Shown here piece by piece: positions 8,773 through 15,411 of a stretch of DNA of 21,168 nt. The DNA comes from a virus. The position numbers and the translations under genes are program-made. The stretch is from the IMG/VR virus record IMGVR_UViG_3300042539_002244, positions 1 to 21,168 of that record. One strand, written 5' to 3'. Numbering within the stretch: the stretch's first letter is position 1; the number at the start of each line of letters is the position of its first letter. Below the pieces are notes generated by a model. It worked only from the letters and a program-made list of their open reading frames with translations, did not search any database and was not told the DNA's origin.

Positions 8773-8829
8773 AACAATTATTTGACAAAATCCAATAATA
8801 GGAGTAGTATTAAAACTAGTCAAGTTTGA
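8773..8829 (+). pseudogene. Decayed C-terminal fragment of a glycosyltransferase paralogue
   Basis: Reading from 8773 gives NNYLTKSNNRSSIKTSQV and stop. This aligns with the end of the glycosyltransferase at 7384-8160 (HYLVNGDNRGNIKTSQV), 10 of 17 positions identical. At DNA level 20 bases are exactly the same (8133-8152 and 8808-8827). There is no usable start: the frame is closed by TGA at 8746-8748, and the nearby ATG at 8745 is in another frame and stops after nine codons. It looks like the remnant of a duplicated glycosyltransferase gene, or a recombination scar around the oxygenase gene. A very short functional peptide cannot be ruled out. Confidence 0.5.
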
Positions 8830-8847
8830 TAAACTATGATATATTCA

Positions 8848-8869
8848 TATAAGATTGTTTAATCTTATA
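8848..8869 (+). other. Perfect hairpin upstream of capsid-protease gene
   Basis: TATAAGATT (8848-8856), loop GTTT, AATCTTATA (8861-8869): a perfect 9-bp stem, followed by AAAACAAATTT. It sits in the 172-base gap between the oxygenase and the head genes. The stem is AT-rich and lacks a proper T tract, so it may be a weak terminator, an RNA processing site or an operator. The rest of the gap (8743-8914) holds the pseudogene fragment and a possible promoter element TACTAT at 8880-8885. Confidence 0.4.
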
Positions 8870-8901
8870 AAAACAAATTTACTATATAGCTGATCAGTAA
8901 T

Positions 8902-8907
8902 AAAGGA
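8902..8907 (+). promoter_or_regulatory. Ribosome binding site deciding the protease-scaffold start
   Basis: AAAGGA lies 7 bases before the ATG at 8915. It is the only good SD for this gene. The alternative starts in the downstream frame (TTG 9024, ATG 9036) have no purine-rich site before them. It therefore favours initiation at 8915 and requires a frame change at 9041. Confidence 0.65.
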
Positions 8908-8914
8908 ACAAATA

Positions 8915-10595
8915 ATGGCTTTTGACTTTGTAGAAAATTTCACGATAGAAATGCCCAAGTTCTCTGATTCCAACTATAATTTTATGGAATCATTTGATAA
9001 TAAGCAAGGGCTTATAATCGAAGTTGCCGCTATACATGAGCGGATTAACAGCTAACTACAATAACTATTCAGCAATAGAATTAGAAAAGGCTCTCCAGTC
9101 TTGGGTCGAGCCATACCCTAAGCCTATCATCCTTAACCATGATCTTAATTCTGAGCCAATTGGTCGTGTTATGGCCGCAAGAATGGACAAAGAAGAAGAT
9201 GGTTCGTCTTTTGTCCGTTTGCAGATTGCCGTGACCGACCCTGTTGCTGCACAAAAAATAGCTGATAAAAGATATATGACCGGTTCCGTGGGTGGAAGAG
9301 CGGGCAAAGCTGTTTGTTCGATATCTGGCGATGATCTAGCATCAGAAGACGCAAGCGGCAAACCAAACGTTGCTAAATTTAAAAGAGGCAAAATCTACAA
9401 GGGCAAAATGGCTTTTGTTGATATGCAAGACATTTCCTTTAAAGAATATTCATTTGTTAACCAACCAGCAGATCAAAGATCTGGGGTAAGAGGTTCTAAG
9501 CCTGTAGAGGGCAAAGCACCAGTTGCCGACTCAGAGAACTGGGTTGCTAGAAGCTCAGCTTTTGTCCTGCACATGGACAATGATGATATTGTTTCAATAA
9601 ATGAAAATGAATCAATGTTTAAAAATATGAAGAAAAAAGAATCAAGACCAGTTTACCTGCATCTTAAAGGAGCATTCCTTAGTGCGATGGCTGTCCAAGA
9701 GAGTGAAAATGTAATTAACGAAGAGGCTTCATTACTATCTAATGAAGACTCTATTGAGAAAAAATATGAGGAGAATCTTAAAATGGATGATACTGCAGTG
9801 AATGAAGACATCCTCGCCGTCGCTCAAGAACTTAGCGAAGACCTTTCAACATTGGCGAGCGCTTCTAAGGAAGAGGAATCAGCAGAACAAGTAGCTGACG
9901 AAGCAAACGAATCAGCAAAAGCTGAAGTAGAAGAAGTAAAACCTCTTGAAGAACAAGAAGAACTAGTCGCAGTTGAGTCAGATGACGAATTAGCAAAAGC
10001 TAAAGCCCGCATAGTTGAACTTGAAGCACAGATCGCTTCTGCAGCACCAGCCGCAGAACAAGATTCTACAGAAGTTGCAGATGCAACAGAAGAACAGAGT
10101 GAAGAAGCAGTTGTTGATTCTGTTAAAGCTGAAATTTCTGAAGAAAATAAAGATACTGAAGGAACAGAAGCAGAGCTCACTGGTGAAAAAGTTGCCCCTG
10201 AGCAAAATGCTGATGATTCAGTCAATAAACTTCAGGCTCTTGAAGAAGAAAACCAGAAGCTTAGAAGTGCATTACATAGAACTCTTGCAGAAAGAGTTGT
10301 TGATGCAAAGATTACAATTGGTATTGAATCATACGAAGCTAGAGAAGCATTAGTAGCTGACCACGTTAAGCGTACAGCTTCTTCTTTAGCTGATTCTTTA
10401 AGAGATCTTGCAGGTATGCCAGCAGCCAAAAAAGCAAAAGCAAACTTGCCAGAAATTAATTCTGAAATCGAAGCTAGCGAGAATGAGACAGGTGTCATAA
10501 CTCTCGATAGAAAAGACGAAGAAAAAGAAACAGTAGAGTCAACACCACTTGAGGACATCTTTGTAGATGCTCTTATGGGCCGTCGTAAACTTTAA
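8915..10595 (+). CDS. Prohead protease-scaffold protein, read through a +1 frameshift at CGG 9041
   Basis: The ATG at 8915 opens 42 codons ending GLIIEVAAIHE, then CGG-ATT-AAC-AGC-TAA. Skipping C9041 continues as GLTANYNNYSAIELEKALQS and onward to 10595, 559 residues in all. The N-terminal domain resembles phage capsid-maturation proteases: PYPKPIILNHD with His75, EPIGRV (80-85), and TGSVGG with Ser124 as the probable nucleophile, the arrangement of herpes/HK97-type prohead proteases. Residues ~240-420 are very rich in Glu, Ala, Ser and Val, followed by a coiled coil (LQALEEENQKLRSAL) and a Lys/Ala-rich helical C-terminus, as in scaffolds fused behind such proteases. It would direct capsid assembly and then be degraded. 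The seam falls inside a continuous conserved-looking block, and the site matches two others in the window. Without the shift the 5' part makes a 46-residue peptide. Confidence 0.7.
9041..9044 (+). other. Proposed +1 frameshift site CGGA (site 1)
   Basis: CAT GAG CGG ATT AAC AGC TAA in the initiating frame; CAT GAG (C) GGA TTA ACA GCT in the continuing frame. The in-frame CGG is one of only three found in the window, all at frame breaks. No SD-like stimulator or obvious pseudoknot was seen by eye. The preceding codon GAG would not re-pair well after a +1 slip, so direct out-of-frame decoding of GGA is the more likely mechanism (inference). Confidence 0.65.
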
Positions 10596-10610
10596 AAAAA
10601 ATAATATCTT

Positions 10611-10616
10611 AAGGAG
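10611..10616 (+). promoter_or_regulatory. Strong Shine-Dalgarno of decoration protein gene
   Basis: AAGGAG, 9 bases before the ATG at 10626; part of AAGGAGAT, one of the strongest SD sites in the window, consistent with a highly made capsid component. Confidence 0.7.
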
Positions 10617-10625
10617 ATAACTTAA

Positions 10626-11399
10626 ATGAGTTTAGCAAAATTTCGTAAAGTTGGCACCAAAACCGGTGCTGGTCGCTTTGTAGTTTCGCAGGGTATCGCA
10701 CCTGCAGCCTACTTGCTCACACACCCAGGTCTTCCAACCTGGTACACAGATTCAGAAGATGATCGTTTTGAAGTAGTAATCACCAAGGGAACAATCCTTT
10801 CGGTAATTGCTGATAGCAATGGCGACGCACGCGTTGTCCCTGCAAACGGTACATCATCATCTAAGGCTTATGGCGACAACATGCCAACAAGCTGGGATCC
10901 AATGAATGGCGCAACGCCAAACTATTCATCGGGCGCAACTGACACAGTAACTGTGCCTGCTCGCTCTATTCCAATTGGTGTAGCACAGTATGACCTCTAT
11001 CGTCCATTCGATAAGGGTACATCACAAGGTGCAGGTTTCATTACCCATGGTTACGTAGAGTACCCAATGGTTAGTGGATTGAACGCTGACGTAACTGTTG
11101 GTTCGCTCGTAAGATCGGATAGCATGGGACGTCCAGTTAAGGCAGCGGCAGCGGATTTCCTTAATTCGTCTGACGTTTATTCTTACCTCCAGGTTGGTAA
11201 GGTTATCGAAGTAGAACAGTTTGCAACCAACTTTGATGATGGTCTTCTGTCCTACATGCAATTGCCGTCAGATCCAGGTGCTTTGAAGACTGTATACGAG
11301 CTTACACGCTCGGGTTCATTCTCGGGTAAATTGGGTATACGTTCTAACTTGGACGTTACAAATGTGATTGGTGCATTCCGCGTCAATCTCACACTTTAA
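10626..11399 (+). CDS. Probable capsid decoration (head stabilisation) protein
   Basis: 257 residues between the protease-scaffold and the major capsid gene, the classical place of the head decoration protein. The sequence is Gly/Ser/Thr-rich and beta-type, with no cysteine and no membrane segment. VTVGSLVRSDSMGRPVKA with flanking IPIGVAQYDLYRP and LQVGKVIEVEQF resembles the small beta-barrel seen in decoration proteins (a strand stating the value, then G-x-V-x-x-D). Codon choice is richer in CGT, CGC, TCG, GGT and GTA than the fibre and portal genes, matching the capsid gene, which suggests strong expression. ATG at 10626 behind AAGGAG. It could instead be a minor head protein; the assignment is by context and general pattern. 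Confidence 0.6.
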   Translation: MSLAKFRKVGTKTGAGRFVVSQGIAPAAYLLTHPGLPTWYTDSEDDRFEVVITKGTILSVIADSNGDARVVPANGTSSSKAYGDNMPTSWDPMNGATPNYSSGATDTVTVPARSIPIGVAQYDLYRPFDKGTSQGAGFITHGYVEYPMVSGLNADVTVGSLVRSDSMGRPVKAAAADFLNSSDVYSYLQVGKVIEVEQFATNFDDGLLSYMQLPSDPGALKTVYELTRSGSFSGKLGIRSNLDVTNVIGAFRVNLTL

Positions 11400-11410
11400 G
11401 AAACAATAGC

Positions 11411-11416
11411 AGGAGG
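11411..11416 (+). promoter_or_regulatory. Shine-Dalgarno of major capsid gene
   Basis: AGGAGG, 12 bases before the ATG at 11429, slightly long spacing but a full consensus core; GGAAAG just after may also contribute. Confidence 0.55.
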
Positions 11417-11428
11417 AAAGATCCTAAG

Positions 11429-12490
11429 ATGAGTAAGACAATCCAAGAGCTCCTCTCGGGTCTCCCAGCATGGGAGACTGTATTAACCGAGGATGGGCAC
11501 ATCGACGAAAACAATAGAGTGACCATCAAAGAGGCTTTTGCATCACCAGATGCAGCAGCACTTTTTCCTAAGGTCATCTCTCGTACACTTAGAGAAGCAG
11601 CAGAGCCACAGTTACTCGTGACTCCACTATTATCAACAGTGCGACTAGGAAAAGGACGCTCCTTGGAGTTTCCAGCCGTAAACGCAATTCAAGCAGCAGA
11701 AATTCCAGAAGGACAAGAGTACCCAGAACAGGCACTCGCATTTGCTAAGCAGATTGAAGGCAAAGTCTCGAAGAAGGGCGTTAAGCTCTCCTTCACAGAG
11801 GAAGTCATCGCAGACTCCCTTTGGGACATTGTAGGTCTTCATGTTCGCGCAGCAGGTCGTGCAATGGCCCGTTTGAAGGAACAAATTGCCCTCAGTCGTT
11901 TCAAGGACGCAGCAACAATTGTGTTCGACAACGCTGGTGGCGGTTACGATAGCACAACCGGTAGAGGGATCGATGGCGCGTTCAACGACACTCTTCATTG
12001 GGATGATGTTATCGACATGGCTGCTGTTCTGATGGCAGAAAATCATGTCCCAACAGACTTTATCCTCCACCCATTGATGTGGTCGGTATTCTTGAAGGAT
12101 GCAATTTTCCACACTGGTGGATCCGCTGCAGCTGTTAACACAAGCTGGGGCTACCGTCCAGACTCACCAAGTGGTGCACTCAATTCGACAGCCCCAATGG
12201 GTCTGAATGTAATTGTTACACCATTCGTAAGCTTCACTGCAAAGTCGGGTGCAACGCCAGCTAAGTCTGACGTGTTCTTGATTGACCGCAACGAAGTGGG
12301 TACCCTCCTTGTCAAGGATGAAATGAGCACAGATCAGTTTGATGATCCAACTCGTGACATTCGTCAGATGAAGATGAAAGAACGTTATGATATCGTAATG
12401 CTTGGTGACGGTGAAGGTATCACTGTTGCTAGAAACGTTAACCTTGCTCGTAACTACGAAGTTCAGGTTACCAACGATATTACAGTATAA
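11429..12490 (+). CDS. Major capsid protein, HK97 fold
   Basis: 353 residues, the usual size for an HK97-fold capsid subunit. The N-terminus is helical and mixed (MSKTIQELLSGLPAWETVLT). Then come REAAEPQLLVTPLLSTVRLG and a strand/loop FPAVNAIQAAEIPEGQEYPE typical of N-arm and E-loop; VKLSFTEEVIADSLWDIVGL and a long helix (AAGRAMARLKEQIALSRF) that fit the P-domain spine helix; and LHWDDVIDMAAVLMAENHVP-TDFILHP, the A-domain signature seen in many of these proteins. The C-terminal MKERYDIVMLGDGEGITVAR is also typical. It forms the icosahedral shell processed by the preceding protease. Codon use is visibly more GC-rich than in the flanking fibre genes, as expected of the most abundant virion protein. 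A strong terminator follows. Confidence 0.85.
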   Translation: MSKTIQELLSGLPAWETVLTEDGHIDENNRVTIKEAFASPDAAALFPKVISRTLREAAEPQLLVTPLLSTVRLGKGRSLEFPAVNAIQAAEIPEGQEYPEQALAFAKQIEGKVSKKGVKLSFTEEVIADSLWDIVGLHVRAAGRAMARLKEQIALSRFKDAATIVFDNAGGGYDSTTGRGIDGAFNDTLHWDDVIDMAAVLMAENHVPTDFILHPLMWSVFLKDAIFHTGGSAAAVNTSWGYRPDSPSGALNSTAPMGLNVIVTPFVSFTAKSGATPAKSDVFLIDRNEVGTLLVKDEMSTDQFDDPTRDIRQMKMKERYDIVMLGDGEGITVARNVNLARNYEVQVTNDITV

Positions 12491-12535
12491 CAAAAAACCT
12501 TAGGGTTAGTTATAGTTACGAATCCCTAGAGAATG

Positions 12536-12568
12536 GGGGGTGTGAGAGAAATCTCCACCCCCTATTTT
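12536..12568 (+). terminator. Rho-independent terminator after major capsid gene
   Basis: GGGGGTG (12536-12542), one bulged T, GAGA (12544-12547), GAAA loop, TCTC, CACCCCC (12556-12562), then TATTTT and further T-rich sequence. The 11-bp GC-rich stem with an AT-rich tail is the clearest terminator in the window. A weaker hairpin (TAGGG 12501-12505 with CCCTA 12524-12528) precedes it. It separates the capsid operon from the tail genes and limits read-through from the strongly expressed capsid gene. Confidence 0.8.
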
Positions 12569-12588
12569 CATATTTACGTTTTGTTTAT

Positions 12589-12594
12589 TACTAT
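12589..12594 (+). promoter_or_regulatory. Candidate promoter element TACTAT before tail genes
   Basis: TACTAT lies 31 bases before the GTG at 12626, just after the capsid terminator, where a promoter is needed. The same hexamer occurs in the gaps before three other genes at similar distance (5383-5388, 8880-8885, 18736-18741). No consistent -35 box is visible. Weak evidence because the gaps are AT-rich. Confidence 0.3.
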
Positions 12595-12625
12595 TGATAC
12601 TAGTTAATAATTTTGGAGAATAATT

Positions 12626-13393
12626 GTGGCCCTATTTCTCATCGATCAAGCTAAAGTAAATGCGTACAGTGCATCTATAAAGTTTGGTAGAACAGTAAAA
12701 ATATCTTCATTAAAAAATGAAAACTTTAAAGTCTATACAGATGCAGCTACCCCGGCACAGGTCACCGCTCCATTTGAAATAATTAATACAATAAAAGATT
12801 ATAATCAGATTTCTAGAATTATAAGTCTTTATTGGAAAGCTAATTTAATTGATGGTCAATCTTATTTTATAAGAATTGAAAACATTGTAGACTCAGCTGG
12901 GTCTATAGTGCCATATGAAACGGTAAAGTTTACATATGTTTCTTCAGCCACCCCATCAGATAAAGAATTTGTAGATCCAGGTATTATTCCTGTTCTAATT
13001 GAAGATAAATCGATAAGAACAGAAGTAGACATTAGTTATAATATTATAGCTAAAAATCCTTTATTCTATATAGACAATATTGACCCGATTGACGGTGATT
13101 TTTATTTATCAAATGATTACAATTATGGAAGAGTAACTGTAACATTTAATGAAAAACCAGCTTCAAACTTTTTGAATAATAAATATTTTTTATGCCAAAG
13201 AAAGAAAATCCAAAAAAGTCCTTCTAGGTGGGAAAATATTGCGACGAGTGTAAGTACCCATTCATGGAAGGCAGAAGTGTATATTGATTTCCCTTCACTT
13301 GATGCAACTCCATCGTACTTTACTCCTGATAAAGATTATTTTGAACAAGGTTATAAATATAGAATTAAAATATCTAAAGATATTGGAATTTAA
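12626..13393 (+). CDS. Hypothetical tail/virion protein with Ig-like sequence
   Basis: 255 residues starting with GTG at 12626, preceded by GGAGAA (12615-12620). Probably all-beta: repeated alternating hydrophobic strands, and a segment (IRIENIVDSAGSIVPYETVK) like bacterial Ig-like domains in which an element following 'D-x-x-G' precedes the last strand (as in SbsA/Big-type domains). A second similar unit runs from ~residue 140 (DNIDPIDGDFYLSNDYNYGR). No signal peptide or membrane segment. First gene after the capsid terminator, followed one base later by a tail-type gene. Function unknown; most likely a tail or appendage structural protein. Confidence 0.5.
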   Translation: MALFLIDQAKVNAYSASIKFGRTVKISSLKNENFKVYTDAATPAQVTAPFEIINTIKDYNQISRIISLYWKANLIDGQSYFIRIENIVDSAGSIVPYETVKFTYVSSATPSDKEFVDPGIIPVLIEDKSIRTEVDISYNIIAKNPLFYIDNIDPIDGDFYLSNDYNYGRVTVTFNEKPASNFLNNKYFLCQRKKIQKSPSRWENIATSVSTHSWKAEVYIDFPSLDATPSYFTPDKDYFEQGYKYRIKISKDIGI

Positions 13394-13394
13394 T

Positions 13395-13808
13395 ATGGCA
13401 AATTTTATATATAAAAAAGCTAAAGAATCTTTATTAAATGGTGAATTTAATTTAAGTTCAAATAATTTAAAAGTTCTTCTTGTAGACAAATCTTTATATG
13501 CGCCAAACGAAAATTTAGATCAACATATATCAGATATACCAGCGAGCGCTATAAAAAAAAGATCAAGCAATATGACTAATGTAGTTAACTCTTTGGGTGT
13601 ATTAGATGCAGACAATGTTTCTATGGCCGATTACAACGGGCAGTCTTTTGATGCAGTAGTTTTGTATCAAAGTGGAACTTCAGATTCTAATTCAAAGTTA
13701 ATATTTTTTATAGATAATTCAAGTGGTTTACCATTTATCGGCTCCAATAGCAACACTCCTGTTACTATAATTTGGAGTGATTCAAATACTAAAATACTTT
13801 CTATTTAG
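13395..13808 (+). CDS. Conserved small phage virion/tail protein
   Basis: 137 residues from the ATG at 13395, one base after the preceding stop; longer in-frame extensions upstream overlap the previous gene and are not needed. The pattern is familiar from many tailed phages: MANFIYKKAKESLLNGEFNL, then LKVLLVDKSLY, a DIP segment, DADNVSMADYNGQSFDAVVL-Y, and LIFFIDNSSGLPFI with a final TIIWSD-x-NTKI. This family is usually annotated only as a phage structural protein and often sits next to fibre genes, as here. Probably beta-rich and part of the tail or fibre attachment apparatus. No catalytic motif. Confidence 0.65.
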   Translation: MANFIYKKAKESLLNGEFNLSSNNLKVLLVDKSLYAPNENLDQHISDIPASAIKKRSSNMTNVVNSLGVLDADNVSMADYNGQSFDAVVLYQSGTSDSNSKLIFFIDNSSGLPFIGSNSNTPVTIIWSDSNTKILSI

Positions 13809-13816
13809 GAGTTTTT

Positions 13817-14155
13817 ATGGCAACAAATTACCCATCATCATTAGATAATTTTGTAAACCCAACAGCTAATGATACGTTAAATTCAATTACAGTACCACAT
13901 CACCAGCAACATACAGATTTAAACGATGCAGTAGAAGGAATGCAAACTGTTTTGGGAATCAACCCAGCAGGTTCTCATCTTACTGTTAAAGATAGAATCA
14001 TTGCGGCAGAAACAAATATTTCAACTCAATCAGTTTTAAATGGAATGACAGATGTTACTATAAGCTCAGCTGCGAGTGGTCAAGTATTAAGATATAACGG
14101 CTCTCAATGGATTAATTATGCGGAGTCCAATCTTGTTGATGGAGGGAATTTTTAA
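13817..14155 (+). CDS. Short fibre-type protein (PSSLD..NPTANDTL family)
   Basis: 112 residues, ATG at 13817 behind AGGAG (13807-13811). The N-terminus YPSSLDNFVNPTANDTL followed by VPHHQQHTDLNDAVEGMQTV and LGINPAGS is a widespread phage fibre/appendage N-terminal module. The C-terminal half carries MTDVTISSAASGQVLRYNGS and WINYAE, the same module found in the long fibres downstream (about 16010-16080 and 19430-19505). It is therefore likely a short adaptor or truncated fibre sharing a trimerising beta unit. Its stop is followed after 2 bases by the next fibre ATG. Confidence 0.6.
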   Translation: MATNYPSSLDNFVNPTANDTLNSITVPHHQQHTDLNDAVEGMQTVLGINPAGSHLTVKDRIIAAETNISTQSVLNGMTDVTISSAASGQVLRYNGSQWINYAESNLVDGGNF

Positions 14156-14157
14156 AA

Positions 14158-15396
14158 ATGGCTAATACTCTAAGGATTAAAAGAAGGTCTAGCGCTGGAG
14201 CAGCAGGTGCCCCAGGGAGTCTTGAGAACGCTGAATTAGCGTTTAACGAAGCCGACAATACCCTTTATTATGGAACTGGAACTGGTGGGGCTGGTGGGAC
14301 TGCAACTTCTGTAATCGCTATTGCTGGTTACGGTGCGTATACTACGCTTGGAACAGATCAAACAATATCTGGTAATAAAACTTTTTCTGGAACAGTAATA
14401 GTTCCAACACCAACTGCAAACACGCATGCAGCTACTAAATTATATGTAGATCAAGCAATTGGTGTAGTTGCTACTTCATTTACTGTAGCTGCTAATACTG
14501 GCTCTAATTTAACAATAACCAGTGGAGCTGACACATTTACAATTGTTGGTGGAACTGGAATAACCACTGCAGCTAGTGCTACAGACACTATAACTATAAC
14601 AAACCAAGGTGTTATCTCTTTGACCGGGACAGCTAATGAAGTTTCTGTTTCCGCATCGAATGGTTCGGTAACTTTAAGTCTTCCGTCAAATGTAACTATA
14701 CCAAATAATCTTACTGTAACAGGCGATTTGGTTGTTAACGGCAATACAACAACGCTCAATACAGCAACTTTAGTGGTTGAAGATAAGAATATAGTTTTAT
14801 CTAACACAGCATCTCCAACAGATACAACAGCAGATGGTGCTGGTATCACTGTTCTTGGTGATACGAATAAAACATTCAACTGGGTTGACTCAACAGATTC
14901 TTGGACATCGTCAGAGCATATAGATATAGCATCAGGTAAAGTTTATAAAATTGATGGGACTTCAGTATTAAGTAATACTACTCTTGGTTCTGGTGTTGTT
15001 AACTCAAGCTTGACATCATTAGGCACAATCACTGTAGGCACTTGGAATGGCACCACAGTAGGTGTATCTTATGGTGGTACTGGAGCAACAGATGCAGCGA
15101 ATGCAAGAATTAATTTAGGTTTAGTAATTGGCACAAACGTACAAGCTTACGATCCAGAGTTGGCAGCAATTGCTGGCTTAACATCTGAAGCCGATAAAAT
15201 TCCTTATTTTACTGGAGCGAATACAGCGGCTCTTGCAACTTTTACCACATTTGGAAGAAGTCTTGTTGATGACGCAGATGCATCTACAGCTAGAACCACA
15301 TTAGGTCTTGGAACAATTGCAGTGCAAAATTCGAATAACGTTTCCATCACCGGTGGTTCTATAGACAATCTAACATTTGACGGCGGAACCTTTTAA
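14158..15396 (+). CDS. Tail fibre protein, repetitive beta modules
   Basis: 412 residues, almost free of charged clusters and very rich in Thr, Gly, Ala, Asn and Val. The N-terminus MANTLRIKRRSSAGAAGAPG then LENAELAFNEADNTLYYG is the phage fibre head motif (basic start, then an 'LGELAIN.aDgklyY'-type repeat). The body includes DQTISGNKTFSGTVIVPTPT, AATKLYVDQAI, a module ATSFTVAANTGSNLTITSGA with GTANEVSVSASNGSV, and LTVTGDLVVNGNTTTLNTAT shared with the two later fibres. No S74 or other chaperone domain at its C-terminus (ends NLTFDGGTF). Likely a trimeric host-recognition fibre or an inner segment of one. Confidence 0.68.
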   Translation: MANTLRIKRRSSAGAAGAPGSLENAELAFNEADNTLYYGTGTGGAGGTATSVIAIAGYGAYTTLGTDQTISGNKTFSGTVIVPTPTANTHAATKLYVDQAIGVVATSFTVAANTGSNLTITSGADTFTIVGGTGITTAASATDTITITNQGVISLTGTANEVSVSASNGSVTLSLPSNVTIPNNLTVTGDLVVNGNTTTLNTATLVVEDKNIVLSNTASPTDTTADGAGITVLGDTNKTFNWVDSTDSWTSSEHIDIASGKVYKIDGTSVLSNTTLGSGVVNSSLTSLGTITVGTWNGTTVGVSYGGTGATDAANARINLGLVIGTNVQAYDPELAAIAGLTSEADKIPYFTGANTAALATFTTFGRSLVDDADASTARTTLGLGTIAVQNSNNVSITGGSIDNLTFDGGTF

Positions 15397-15411
15397 TTAG
15401 GAAAGGTTTTC

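Noticed and set aside
8745-8774. A possible fourth +1 site at AGG 8766 (ATG AAT AAA AAT AAA GGT AAC AGG TTT TAA), where skipping one base would join a short ATG frame to the glycosyltransferase-tail remnant.
   Set aside because: AGG is used as an ordinary Arg codon elsewhere (for example in the portal, glycosyltransferase and last fibre), the product would be under 30 residues, and the downstream part is better explained as a duplicated fragment.
9824-10558. Long Ser/Ala-rich open frames on the minus strand opposite the scaffold region.
   Set aside because: They mirror the repetitive Glu/Ala codons of the real gene, have no SD and no recognisable protein pattern.
9036-10595. Protease-scaffold gene starting at ATG 9036 (or TTG 9024) without any frameshift.
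   Set aside because: No SD precedes either start, the upstream SD-led 42 codons would be a pointless peptide, and the same CGGA break occurs at two other genes. Kept as the main alternative for site 1.
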